From NCBI RefSeq assembly GCF_011745365.1, contig NW_024468909.1:5890001-5954000 (forward strand): a stretch of 64,000 nucleotides of DNA, given 5' to 3'. The notes beneath the pieces are model-generated. The model saw nothing but the letters and a program-made list of their open reading frames with translations. It was not told the DNA's origin and searched no databases. The position numbers were made by a program, and so were the translations under genes. The stretch's first letter is position 1, and every line of letters starts with the position of its first letter. This DNA is from Cryphonectria parasitica EP155. Lineage: Eukaryota; Ascomycota; Sordariomycetes; Diaporthales; Cryphonectriaceae. Shown in pieces: positions 32,598 through 43,300 of the stretch.

Positions 32598-33111
32598 ATG
32601 GCCACAGACGATGTTAGAGAGGAGCCCTTCCCAGCTCCGTCCCAACAGGCAAAAGGACAGGCCAACGGCATCCCAACAGATGTCTCGTGCGTCAACTTTG
32701 CCGACAAGATCGTCATTACGATATCTCAAGACGGACGCCTCGCACAATGGGTATGTATACACACCTTAGCAAATAACCTTCCAAAGGAAGATTCACGTAT
32801 TGACAGAAAGCTCTCAGGTCCAAGTACCTCTCTCAGCACCCTCACCTGCTCTTGTAGACATGGCTCTCCCCCGCGCTGATCTGTCACTCCTTCCATCAGT
32901 CCACCTGGAACCCAAGACTCTTGTCGGCGGTGGAGGCGCAGACAGAGAGACTGTGGGTCAGCTATACGCTGCTCAGATCGCCAGCCATCTCGCACTGAGG
33001 AATCCAGAAGATCGGAGAACTTTGATTCTGGGTCTCGGCCTGCGGAAATTCGATTCTGAAAGCCGTGAGGGCTTTTTTGACATCATCGAGTTGGTGTTAA
33101 AGGCTCTTTGA
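32598..33111 (+). CDS. Proteasome assembly chaperone 3 (PSMG3/PAC3-like)
   Basis: Exons 32598-32750 and 32818-33111 give 148 residues. The ATG at 32598 starts MATDDVREEPF; no earlier ATG is available in frame. The core reads VNFADKIVITISQDGRLAQW-VQVPLS across the splice, followed by a TVGQLYAAQIAS helix and RRTLILGLGLRK. This is the beta-sandwich layout of PAC3/Poc3 (Irc25/Dmp2 partner) chaperones. These help assemble the alpha ring of the 20S proteasome in the cytosol, usually with PAC4. The length matches the family (about 120-180 residues). It is divergent from ecm16. Sequence conservation in this family is low, so assignment rests on motif order and size. Confidence 0.82.
32751..32817 (+). 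other. PAC3 gene intron
   Basis: GT-AG intron of 67 bp, GTATGT donor and CTCTCAG acceptor, phase 0. It joins GRLAQW to VQVPLS. A second AG within GACAG at 32805 is in the wrong frame. Confidence 0.9.
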
Positions 33112-34633
33112 GGTCCTGGATGAGTCCGTTCCAGGACGGTGGGGAGGACTAAGTACAGCTATCCCTACCTAAGACCAAAGGGTCAGATAAGGCACACGCA
33201 GCACAGGTCAGCATCATCAGCGTAGGAGACATACCTTACAACACACGCTATACAGGGTTCATCAAAACCTCATCTCGGCGTGTCGAATCCAGCAGAAGGA
33301 AACTGCTCCTCGTCCAGGTCCGCTGGGTAGCAATAGCTCTCGGCGGAGGTACAACAGAGCCGACGGGTGCATGAGCCTCCCAGAGTTCGCAAGCAGCCAT
33401 GAAGCTTTGAGCATAGGCATCGTTGTAGAAGTCGAGGATGATGCCATGTATTCCAGGACATAATTTCGAGAAGCTTATCTCATTCGCTTCTGTGCTTGGT
33501 TGCTTGATAAGACAAGTCGCTGCACAGCCTCGCGAAACATACTCCAGAGCAGATTATTATACACCTTTCTGGGTGAGCCACGGCATGGCAGAACGGACTG
33601 CATACTTATCCGTTCCTGCTCTTCCTGTGAGGGCACCGGAGAAGTATCTGCGCTGGTCCACAGCCACTAGGACACGGTTGTAGTAGACCATCCAATCAAA
33701 CATTAGACGAACTCTTCACCACGCCTTGTACTCTTCCCAGCCCTTCTCACGCGGGCATCAGCCCGTAAATAAGAGGCCTCTTCGGGTGTTGGGCGCCAAG
33801 ACTAAACTGCATTTCGTGCGGTAGCACTGCATACGTGTGGACGGTACTTCTGGTCTCGACCTCAGACCGCAAAGGCAACCAACCGCCTTTTCAATGTCGA
33901 GCAACGTCCCACGGACGGTAGAGTCAGGAAAAAGATGTAGGATCCCAGTCAACCTCTCGCCAATGAGTCACCTTCTCCAGGCACCTGCGTGCTCAGTTGT
34001 GAATAATGCTCAATAGGAACCGGCCTCACTTCTACCAGTCGATGGCGGCTTCTCTTCGTTGGGCCACTTTCGTGTCAGGCATTTTCTTTGTATAACCTCT
34101 CAATGACTCTTTGCGTGCAGTAAACCGCGCTGAAGAAAAGGATAGCGGACCGTCGTCTCACAACCCAAACGCCCACAAGAAATCTCTGCTGGGCGGAAAC
34201 GACCACGCAGTGCGCGTGGACACAGTCCGCATCATTTGGCCCGGTCAGCCCCGATACTCATCACCTGTCGGTATTGGTATCATTACGCCAAAGTGGTGCG
34301 AGTGTTGTTCCCAGGCTCGAAACTGTAGTACGTAGGACTGGCCGCGTTGCGTCTCACAGGTCTCTCGCAGCTCGAAAGAGTCTGCAAAAAGACCTTCCCT
34401 CGCTAGCCGCACTTCAGCTACCAGGGACTGGAGCTCTTTGTATACGGGCTTCGTATTGCCTGGCCCTGTGGACTGTTGCGCCGCAGCTCGGTCGCGGCGA
34501 GCTGCAGTTACGATGGTGCGATATCGGGTTGGGTCACCATTATTGCTCAATATGCCATCACCCGCGTGTGTTTCTGGCGCCGAGTGGCTGAACGGGTCAT
34601 TCGATGACGTTTTTTATAGTGCGAGATCCTTGC

Positions 34634-34636
<3 letters not shown>

Positions 34637-34664
<28 letters not shown>
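34637..34664. repeat. (AG)14 microsatellite
   Basis: Perfect AG dinucleotide run of 28 bp in the intergenic region. Confidence 0.97.
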
Positions 34665-34668
<4 letters not shown>

Positions 34669-35179
34669 GGGCTGGAATGACAAGAATACGACAATCTCAG
34701 ACGTAAAAGAAAAAGAATAAATGAATTAAAAGAAAATCCAAGCTCCCGTACCCATCCACTCCGTCCACACGACCAGGCGGCTGACGCTGCAGGATCTGGG
34801 CCAGTGTCACTGTTACACCGCTGCTTGAGTCGGCTGTGCCGTGTGCGGGTCTAATGCTGATCGTTTACTGCTTCGCCCTTCGTATCCGAAAAAGCGAAGG
34901 CAGGGGGGGAGAGAGGGATGAAAGCTCGAGCCACGATGTGGTGGTATCATTGGTAAAGGGGAAAATGTCTTAGTCAAAAAAAGCAACCTCGAAGATCATG
35001 ATGTTCACTAGTGGAGCCTGCCGACATTCCTGTGCATACTATGTTTCTGTACAAGGGCTTTGTTCCCCCCCAAGGATCACCATGGATGGCAGGCCTATGC
35101 GGCTTTGTGCCTGCTGATCATGGCTTGGCATTTTATCATATTATATGGAGTCTGTTGATCACTTTCAACTGTCTTAAAG

Positions 35180-35205
35180 ATCAGCCTCCCTTTCCGAAGG
35201 CTGAT
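35180..35205. promoter_or_regulatory. 8-bp inverted repeat abutting a TATA box
   Basis: ATCAGCCT at 35180-35187 mirrors AGGCTGAT at 35198-35205, with a 10-base spacer. It ends two bases before the TATA box of the secreted-protein gene. An inverted repeat of this size and place could be a transcription-factor site or an RNA/DNA hairpin; which is unknown. Confidence 0.45.
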
Positions 35206-35207
35206 TT

Positions 35208-35215
35208 TATAAAAG
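35208..35215 (+). promoter_or_regulatory. TATA box of the secreted-protein gene
   Basis: TATAAAAG, a strong TATA match, 144 bases upstream of the ATG at 35359 and followed by a leader with CT-rich and A-rich parts. TATA boxes are uncommon among the housekeeping genes here and fit an inducible gene. Confidence 0.6.
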
Positions 35216-35358
35216 TAAAAAAAGCATCTCATAATTCATCACTGACCCCATCAAGCACCACTCGATAATTTTGTTACACTGTGTCTCTTTACATCTACCC
35301 TTTCTCCTCAAAGCACAAGCCCCTCAACGACCAATTAAGAAAAGAGAAGGAAATAAAA

Positions 35359-35855
35359 ATGCAGATCTCAAACCTCTTCATAGCTACAGCCACGACGCTT
35401 GGCCTGACTAGCAATGCCTTCATCATCCCCCGCCAGACCAATATTACGGATGAGCACCTGGCCAACTTCCGCACGTGGGGAGCTCCAGACTGCCCAGGGG
35501 CGACCGACAACGAGGGGGAGTGGAATTCCCAGATATTCAACCTAAATATCTGCTACCAGTTCCCCAACGACATAGAGGTGGAGTCTCTGGAGCTGGAGAA
35601 TATTGATACCGGGGTGGACATCACTTGCAGCGGTGAGTACTTTGTTACACTCGCAATCAAAAATTAGCACACACAGGCGAAGGAGAGGATTCGCAAGCTG
35701 ACGCGCGCGAGTAAATAGTGTATGTCTTCACGGACGATGACTGTACCGTGGATGAGGTCGCATTGCCTCCTGTAGGCCAATGCTATAATTATTCCCCAGC
35801 AGCTGGTGCGGACCCGGGGATGGGCTCGTACAAGATCGCTTGCTCCGACGAGTAG
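35359..35855 (+). CDS. Small secreted cysteine-rich protein
   Basis: Exons 35359-35632 and 35719-35855 give 136 residues. The start MQISNLFIATATTLGLTSNA is a typical signal peptide with cleavage expected near residue 20. The mature part has six cysteines, in PDCPG, NICYQF, ITCS, DDCTV, GQCYN and IACSDE contexts, enough for three disulphides. One N-glycosylation sequon (NIT) lies shortly after the signal. There is no transmembrane segment and no catalytic motif. The protein ends CSDE. Size, secretion and even cysteine number fit fungal effector-like or cell-wall-associated proteins, but no family is recognised. A strong TATA box and AT-rich surroundings suggest regulated expression. The splice joins TCSG at a phase-1 codon to give TCS-V-YVFTDD. 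Confidence 0.78.
35633..35718 (+). other. Intron in the secreted-protein gene
   Basis: GT-AG intron of 86 bp with GTGAGT donor and AAATAG acceptor, phase 1. An upstream AAGCTGACG is a good branch-site match. Confidence 0.82.
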
Positions 35856-36840
35856 AGGAGGGAAAATCGATGGTGTGGGAACTTTGGGCATTGGTACAGC
35901 CCTTTGTGTCTAATGAGACGAGTCGACACATGAATTACAGGCCAGGGCCTGGAGGGAGCATCGACTATAGGGCAAGAAGCTCGCAGCACCCGGGAGCGCA
36001 TATTGACGCCGGTGAGGGACATTTTGGAAGAGTTCCAAAATCTAATAGACGAGCTATGTTCGAGGGATTCGGATTCAGGATAAGTGGTTGACAGGGCTCG
36101 TCGAACAGCACAGGAATGGCTGGCTACATGCATAATGAGGTGAATGTTAGAACATACAGAGCCGCATAGGCGTGGAAAGCTTGCTTGATGAGTATATTAA
36201 TGAAATCATTTCTGCCCTCATACCCCTTGAAAAATGAGTGGGTATGTGAGAATGGTTAGTATCAACTTGATTGCACCGAGCCTTCATTAACATAGTCTTG
36301 ATATCCGCAAGTCTTCGTTGAATTCACGGTGAAGACGAGGTAACGGAAGAGTTTCCAAGTCACATTCCGCCAGAAGAATGATATACATACTGCCTATCAC
36401 TAACTATCTTCAAAAATATATAGAAACCATTTGAGGATAATTTCATTCTCTTTCTTCTTAAAAATCTTTTTACTGCAAAAAGAAACCGTTTCCTCCGCGA
36501 AGGATTCATGGTGTCTTTAGGAGAAATACTTATAATTAATGGTCAAGAAAGTACCAATCACTTCTGGTCAGAATGTAGTATTATTAACTTTCTAATTTAG
36601 ATAAATACAAGTGAGTAGGGAGACTCTCCATGTATACTTTTGATTGAAATCGGTGGTAGATATTAACTTCTTCCTTTTCGATGTTTTTGTATCCCTTCCT
36701 GCTAAGTGCGACCCTAACCCTTCCTGGTGAAGGAATGACGTCTCGACAACTGTGCATGCTTTCCTTCACTAACAGTCAAATGCAACTTCCTCTGCGTCCC
36801 AAGCTGTCAAGCAGCGCAATTTTTCCTTCCTCTACCTGCC
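35856..36840. other. AT-rich intergenic between secreted-protein gene and aim32
   Basis: About 985 bp; the part from roughly 36150 to 36680 is clearly richer in A and T than the genes around it. No coding or RNA gene was recognised. The right end holds the aim32 promoter, with a telomere-repeat-like motif listed separately. Confidence 0.6.
36711..36720 (+). promoter_or_regulatory. Telobox-like motif upstream of aim32
   Basis: ACCCTAACCC, one and a half units of the fungal telomere repeat (TTAGGG on the other strand), about 120 bp before the aim32 ATG. Tbf1/telobox-type factors bind such motifs in promoters of some fungi; binding here is inference. Confidence 0.35.
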
Positions 36841-38016
36841 ATGGCCATCCGGTTACCTTTTCGCCTGTTGCGTGCAAGTAAAAGAACCACCCCTCTCATT
36901 CCTTCGCAAAGGACCTATAGCGCCAGTGCAAAGTCGCCCTCCTTTCCGACGGTCCCGACGTGCCCATCGCCCACATGCGAGTGCGCCCCGACGCCGGCGA
37001 TGCCGGATGGCCTCCCGATCGACCATCAGGGCAAGCTGAACGGACTCATCTCAAACTACTCCGAGCAAGTGCTCATCTGCACAGGCAAGGGTGACTGGCC
37101 GTCGCGCATCGAGGAGGACAATAGCGGGGACAACCTCGCCGCGGACCTGAAGGAGCTGTTCGGCAGGGGCGGGGTCTATTCTGACGTGAGTTCGAGATGT
37201 GCTCATCCAACGTTCACAGGCGATGGGGTGAGTGAGGCAGCACAGGATAAGTATGGATAGCTGACGGTAAGTGCGTTTGCCCTCTCGCGGGTCCCATAGC
37301 CGTTTCACAACATATCTGTGCTCAGCTCGTCTTTCCCCTCCTCGATGCCACAGAGGACGGAGCTGGTAAACACCTCGGCGTACCTGCTGCCCAGCTTCAA
37401 GTACGTGCCCTTTCTGCCGCGGGTGTCATTCGACAGCGTCGAGGCGCTGGCGAAGGGGTTCCTCCTGCCGGAGCAGCTGCACCCCATGCACGACAGCCTG
37501 TCGCCGATCCACCGCGACAGATTGACGCGGAAGCCCGTGTACCAGAGCCTTCTCCACGGTGTCCGAGACGTAGACGACATCCTGGTCCTCGTTTGTGGTC
37601 ATGGCGGCCGCGATATGCGCTGTGGCGTCATGGGGCCCGTCCTCAGGGATGAGTTTGAGATGCAGCTGCCGCGGGAGGGCATCAATGTCCTGCGCGGGCC
37701 CGTCCAGGTCGACCTGGGCCAGGATGTGGCGGCCATAGCGGGCGCGATCGAGAAGACGACCTGGACTGCGCGGGTGGGATTGATATCTCACATTGGCGGG
37801 CACAAGTTTGCGGGCAATGTGATCATATACCTGCCACTGTCCATGACTGGGGCTGATGGGAAGAGACATCCTTTGGCCGGGCATGGCATTTGGTATGGCA
37901 GGGTGGAACCAAAACATGTTCAGGGCATTGTGCAGGAGACGGTGATGAGAGGCAATGTAGTCGAGGATATGTTCAGAGGCGGTATCACGCCGAAGAGGGA
38001 AATATTGAGGTTATAG
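36841..38016 (+). CDS. aim32: Aim32-like sucrase/ferredoxin family protein
   Basis: Exons 36841-37185 and 37300-38016 give 353 residues. The start MAIRLPFRLLRASKRTTPLIPSQRTYSAS is Arg/Ser-rich without acids, a good mitochondrial presequence. A CPSPTCEC cysteine cluster follows. The C-terminal half is the thioredoxin-like [2Fe-2S] ferredoxin fold of the Suc/Fer-like family, with CGHGGRDMRCGVMGP near residue 210 and ISHIGGHKFAGNVIIYLP near residue 280. The Cys and His of these motifs are the expected cluster ligands. Yeast Aim32 resides in mitochondria (matrix and intermembrane space) and has been linked to thiol redox control of import components. The gene is 464 bp upstream of cyc2 on the same strand. 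Confidence 0.9.
37186..37299 (+). other. aim32 intron
   Basis: GT-AG intron of 114 bp, GTGAGT donor, TAGCTGACGG branch-like site and CCCATAG acceptor, phase 0, joining GVYSD to PFHNISVL. Confidence 0.9.
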
Positions 38017-38480
38017 AATCTAGCATAGAAGGACACAGCGGGTAAACGGAACACTTGTCTCAATGTTTTGTTGTGCTCTCGAGGTGAAGAGGCATAATGT
38101 GTTAAAATCATTAGCAGAGTTTTCGAGGTACGACTTTTGCTTGACTTTAGTAAGCAAAAGTATCTAGAATAGTTTCATTTCATATATATGTATATTGAAG
38201 AAAACGATATTCAAAAAATAATTGTATAGGGAAAGGGGCTCTCTTTGGACCAAAAAAAGTAAAGAGAAAGGGGGGTCATTGGTTTGGCTATCTGGCACCT
38301 AAATTGCAGTGACAACGCGACACCTCAAACATCAAGATTTTTTCTCTTCTCATCAAGCTTGCTTAACTCGGCCTGAGCAGAACTCAATGTTTTAATTTTT
38401 CATTTCTCCCTTTCCTTCTTTCTTTTTCAATAGATTCATTCACATGCTTAATAAGCAGCTGATTATCCCTTAGGCCAGCT
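38017..38480 (+). promoter_or_regulatory. aim32-cyc2 intergenic (aim32 terminator and cyc2 promoter)
   Basis: 464 bp between tandem genes. An AT-rich block at 38150-38230 probably belongs to the aim32 3' end, and the T/C-rich block at 38390-38430 lies in the expected cyc2 leader. Confidence 0.5.
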
Positions 38481-40079
38481 ATGCGGACCTCAGCTCTGTT
38501 CAGACTATCGGCGACGACGCGTTTGGGTGATGCGTCACTGAAAGCCTCGCCATGCCTGAGCCCACGACCTCGTGTGCCGCTTCGCAGAGAAGCGAGCACT
38601 TATACCAGATGCCCCTCTACCTCAAAGCTGCTCAAACAAGGCTCATCATGCTGTAAAAGATGGCCATATAAGGCCCTGCCATCATCCAGCCCGCAGCGGC
38701 TGGATTCATCATCGAGGAGGCACTTTTCTCATACGCCGCGCACTCTCAACAACCACACCACGCCACCTCTAGGTTCTTCAAGTCAAACAACCGCCAACGA
38801 CGGGCCACCTCCTCAGTCCCAACCCAGTCCCCACTCGCGTAAGCGCACCCTCATCCACATCGCTTTCATCACCTCCCTCTTTGCTGGCGTCTTTTACTAC
38901 GCCAACGAGAAGCGCAGGGCCCGCTTCCTCCTCAACGACGAGCGCTTCATGCCTTGCAGAGTCATCTCCAACGAGCCCGTCAGCCCAACCGCCTTTGTCC
39001 TCACCATCGTGACGCCCATCACGTCTCTGATCGAAACCCCAAACACCACCACCACCCGCGACGTGCTCGAGCGCGCCTGGGCCCACGGCCTATGGAGCCT
39101 CGAGTTCAAACAGCCCCAGCTGCAGATCGCACGGAACTACACGCCCTTGCCCCCCTTGCCAGACGAAGAGGACGCCATGACCGAGGAGGAGAAGCGCATG
39201 CTGAAGGTCGGCTTCTGCCGGCTGCGGTTCTACATGCGCCGGTACGACGGGGGCGAGGTCTCGACGTACCTGTCCAGGCTGCAAGAGGGCGACGAGGTCG
39301 AGATCCGCGGGCCGCATCTGGGGTTTGACATTGATGCCCGGCTCGGCGGGGACGCGGGGGGAAAGTTGGTGTTTCTCGCGGGCGGGACGGGCATCGCGCC
39401 GGCTCTGCAGGCTGCTACTACAGTTCTTCAGCGCCGGGGTGATGTCGATGTGGACATCTTATGGGCCAATAGGTCAAGTGCTGACTGTGCTGGGTGCCCA
39501 CGCCTGGGGGCGGCGGCGGCGGTTGGTCGTGGTGGCGATGATGCGCACCTCGATGCGTCACCGCTGAGCCCCATCATGCGCCAGCTACAGGCCCTACAGG
39601 CTGCATACGCACAGAAAGGCCGCACTTTAAGGGTCCAGTGTGTCGTTGATGAGGAGGGCAGCAAGGTCAGACCACAAGACATCACGCGGGCCATTTCTGT
39701 TGGGGGACGACGGGCAACGGCAGCAGCAGCAGCGACATCGTCAACTTGCTCCCTCCACTCGCAACAGCAACTGGAGCACAGCACGGAAGCAGACGACGCG
39801 AAGTCCATAGTGGATACCTCCCGCAAGGCTGGCGGGGAGGACATCAGCCGTGGGCCGGAGCGGAGACGATGCAACTGCCCCAGTGAGGAAGGAGGGCGAG
39901 GAGGAGCCGGCAAGAATTTATTCATGATCTCTGGACCAGATGGGTTTGTGGGAGCCTACGTGGGCCCCAAGGTCTGGGCTGAGGGTGCTGAGCGGCAGGG
40001 TCGCGTAGGAGGGGTGGTGGCCAATTTGATGAGAAAAGACCCCAAGACTTGGGAGAAGTGGCTTGTGCTGAAGCAATGA
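38481..40079 (+). CDS. cyc2: Mitochondrial FAD/NAD oxidoreductase, Cyc2-like (cytochrome c maturation factor)
   Basis: Single exon of 532 residues. The N-terminus is Arg/Ser-rich (mitochondrial presequence), followed by a membrane segment at about 124-142 (IHIAFITSLFAGVFYYA). The rest is a ferredoxin-NADP reductase/cytochrome-b5-reductase fold. ARNYTPL at 217-223 binds FAD, GGEVSTYL is the second flavin motif, GGTGIAPALQ near 300 binds NAD(P), and FMISGPDGFV lies near the C-terminus. Yeast Cyc2 is anchored in the inner membrane facing the intermembrane space and reduces haem for cytochrome c haem lyase. A low-complexity insertion of about 80 residues (approximately 410-475) separates the NAD motif from the C-terminal strand. 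The next gene, neo1, converges on it with 269 bp between stops. Confidence 0.83.
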   Translation: MRTSALFRLSATTRLGDASLKASPCLSPRPRVPLRREASTYTRCPSTSKLLKQGSSCCKRWPYKALPSSSPQRLDSSSRRHFSHTPRTLNNHTTPPLGSSSQTTANDGPPPQSQPSPHSRKRTLIHIAFITSLFAGVFYYANEKRRARFLLNDERFMPCRVISNEPVSPTAFVLTIVTPITSLIETPNTTTTRDVLERAWAHGLWSLEFKQPQLQIARNYTPLPPLPDEEDAMTEEEKRMLKVGFCRLRFYMRRYDGGEVSTYLSRLQEGDEVEIRGPHLGFDIDARLGGDAGGKLVFLAGGTGIAPALQAATTVLQRRGDVDVDILWANRSSADCAGCPRLGAAAAVGRGGDDAHLDASPLSPIMRQLQALQAAYAQKGRTLRVQCVVDEEGSKVRPQDITRAISVGGRRATAAAAATSSTCSLHSQQQLEHSTEADDAKSIVDTSRKAGGEDISRGPERRRCNCPSEEGGRGGAGKNLFMISGPDGFVGAYVGPKVWAEGAERQGRVGGVVANLMRKDPKTWEKWLVLKQ

Positions 40080-40348
40080 GATGATTGTCATGCCATCCTT
40101 GCTCAGACACTACCATTCCTTCTTCGAAAGTGTAGGCGTTGATACAGCCCTCACAGGCTGATTGGTATAGCATCATGCATCTACCACAATTTATCACTCT
40201 GATAAAAGGAAATGTATATCTGTATGTATTCACTCGGGCTCTATGCCCTCGAAGCAGCGCTCGCTCTAAACGCCTAGCTACCAATGTCCCCTTTTAACAG
40301 CAGACAAAAGAGACTATAAACACAATCCTCCGAAGAAAACAGTTCCCG

Positions 40349-43300
40349 TCAGATCCCCTGGACCTTCCTGTACGATGGAGGTTTCATTGTCCTCCTGATC
40401 AATTTTCCAGCATATGGTGGGATGAGCGAGATGGCCCCGATGGCCAGGACGCGCCAGTAGAAGCCCCTGTTGGATCACATTAGTTGAGTCCATTGAGAAT
40501 GATGAGAGGCGGAATGGGGGGGCCAAGAAGAATACGTACCACGTAAGGATGAAAGCCAGATCGAAGTAGCCTCCCAGGAACGGTATCGATCCCACATACA
40601 TCAAGAACGTCCCTACGATGGATATGATATTGACCGGGTGCCATGTCGTGATCTCGACCGCCACCATTAACAACTCATTCAGGACCAGGACCGTGAAGCT
40701 GACCGCTACCATCTTGGGGCCATCGACCTCCGTGAGGAGCTGCGAAAGGCCCTGGATCATGCTGCCCTGGTAGATGCTCACAAACACCCACACAAAGAAC
40801 GTCCGGTACGACAGCGAGCGCCCTTCCGTGAGCTCCTTGTACAGCTCGGGGTACAGAGTCGCCAGCTCCTCATCGACGTCCTTGTCCAGCGTCAACGAGA
40901 AGACAGGTGCCGCAGTGTACACCGTGGCATAGCCTACGAGCAGCCAGTCCTTGTACAGGCCTTCGGGCTCGAACTTGATCGCGATGCTGTACATGGTTTG
41001 GCAGACGGCGATGATCAGGCCACGGTGAATCACAAACTGCGCGAGCTTGGCGCTGCGCTTGTAGCTGTTGCGCCCGTGCCACACCAGGAGCTTAGTCAGG
41101 TGGAAGAACTGCTCGATCGAGAAGTCGGCAGCGAGGGAGGCCTGTCGACCCTCCTTGCCGACAATGCCGACACCCACGTCTGCAGCTTGAATCATGGAGA
41201 CATCGTTGCCGCCGTCTCCGATACAGCACACACGCTTCCTGGTGAAATCCTTGATAAGCTTGGCGACCTCGGCCTTCTGTGTAGGTGAACATCGGCAGGC
41301 GACGACGGTTGGCAACTTGACAGCCACGGAAATGAACTCGGTTCGGTAATGCGTCAGGAAGAGGGCCAGGCTTTCGCCGTCAATCAGCAGACACGAATCG
41401 GCCTTGCTCTTAAGAAAGTCCAGATGATCCTGTGCCTGGTCCTTTCTCTTCATCTTGGCGACAGTATAGATGTACTGACCGCGGGCGACAAGCTTGGAGC
41501 TCACAGCCACACAGCGAGCGGTCTCAACCTTGTCGCCCGTCAGCATCCAGATCTTGATGCCAGCGTTCCTGAGAAGTTCGAGGGAGGGCTTGACGTCCTT
41601 CTGCAGCTTGTCTTCCACGCCAGTCACGCCCAGCAGCTCAAGGTCATGCTCGAGGTACTGCGACACGACTCTCTGCATACCAGTGTCACGGCCGCTGATC
41701 GCCAGCGACGCCTCGGAGTATCTGTCCTTGAACTCGTGGTACTCGGCGGGAGACAATCGCTTTCGGCCCACAACCAGCGTTCGCAGGCCTTCGCGAGCCA
41801 TGTTGGCCGTCTCTTCGTCTAACCAGTCGTTTGCTGCCACGATGGATCCCATGACCGTGTCCGCACCCTTTTGATAGAACCAAATCTCACCATTGGAGAT
41901 GTCGGGCACAGAGCCTGACCGCTCCAAGAACTGAACAATGATACCCATCCTCTTGCCATCGGATGTGAAGGGGAAGACTTCCAAGATGCGGACCTGGACA
42001 ACTGATCGGCCCGTTTCAGATGACTCGAGCACCATCCCCTTGCGGTCACGGTACGACAGTCGCAGACCGACGGCTTCTGTCCACCGGACGATGGCAATCT
42101 CATCAGGAGACGAAGCCTGGTAGGATGTGATTGTCTTGCCATCTTCTTCGTCGGTAGTAGGGGTGACGTTGTGACATAGCGCCAAAGCCAAAACCACATC
42201 ACGTACCCTTGTACCGATCTCACGGCGAGTCCTGGTCGCTCCAACATTGGCAGCTGCGGCGAACGTTGAAGAAGGCGTGATGAGCACCGAGCTTGCCGTC
42301 GAGTTTGTGGATGCAGGCACTTGGAAACCTTGCTTCACGTAGGCCGAGACCTCATCCATTGCTTCATTAGCGTACGAGACGGTTCCCACGTGGATCTTCT
42401 TCATCTCCATTTCGTTTTGCGTCAGGGTCCCCGTCTTGTCACTGAGCAGGTACTCGATGCGGCCCAAATCCTCTGGGATGGTGCTGGTGCGTACCACAGC
42501 GCCAGGAATGCCCGGATCGCGCTGGATGAGCCAAGAGTAGACACTCTTGCCTAAGTCGAGGTTGACACGGAGACTGATGGGTACGATCGTCGAAAACAGG
42601 ACCAGAAATCGCATGATCTTGACATACCACACATTGCCAGGCACGTTTCCGAACCCCTCGAGGGCGACAAGAACGATTGAGAGCCCAAGGGTCAGCGCGC
42701 AAAGAATCTTGGTCAATGAGTTGATCTCATACTCCAAAAGGCCGATCTTTGTCCTAGAGGGAGCTGTCGAGAGAGCCGAACGCGTCTGAGGTCCAGTGTA
42801 GACAATCACGGCCAGCGTGGTCGCGTTGGACGCAATGACCGTGTTTGCCCATGCGGTGTTGTCAATTGACAGAGGTGCAGATCGGGGGGTGTCTCCATCA
42901 TGCTGCGAGCTGTTGGCGTTGCTCATGGCCTCGTGCCTCGATGGGAGGAGCTCGAGAGTGCCAACAAACTCGTTGACCTTCTTGTCTGGCTTGCCGCCCG
43001 CCACTCGAAGACGAACCAACTCCTCTGTATCCAGACCCTGCGACAGCGGAGATGCGAGTCGTAATTTCCAGTCCGTCTCGCCATCCAGCTGATCTGTCCG
43101 TATGAAGGTCTCCCCTCCAGGACCGGATTTCTGTTCTGCCTCGCTGGTGTCCTTGGTCTCCGTACTTCCCTCACCTGCCTCGTCAATGTTACCCAACAGA
43201 TCGGGCTGGGCCATTGACGTTTGTTCAGCAGTAGGTTCGACATGGTCCGCAGCGGAGAAACACTTCAGAATGACAACATCCGCAGGCACTCTGTGGCCTT

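Larger units (their letters stand above)
33112..35358. other. Intergenic between PAC3 and the secreted-protein gene
   Basis: About 2.25 kb without a gene I can support. A 101-codon minus-strand frame at 34245-34550 is open but lacks an ATG and family motifs. An AG dinucleotide run and the TATA/inverted-repeat site near the right end are listed separately. Moderate AT content rises toward 35 kb. Confidence 0.55.

Noticed and set aside
34245..34550. 101-codon minus-strand frame with a helical segment (KELQSLVAEVRLAREG)
   Set aside because: No ATG in frame at or near its start, no splice-joined partner, no recognised motif. It may be a gene fragment but cannot be supported.
36150..36680. AT-rich block as a RIP-mutated transposon
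   Set aside because: No transposase, integrase or terminal repeats can be recognised, and dinucleotide indices were not computed.
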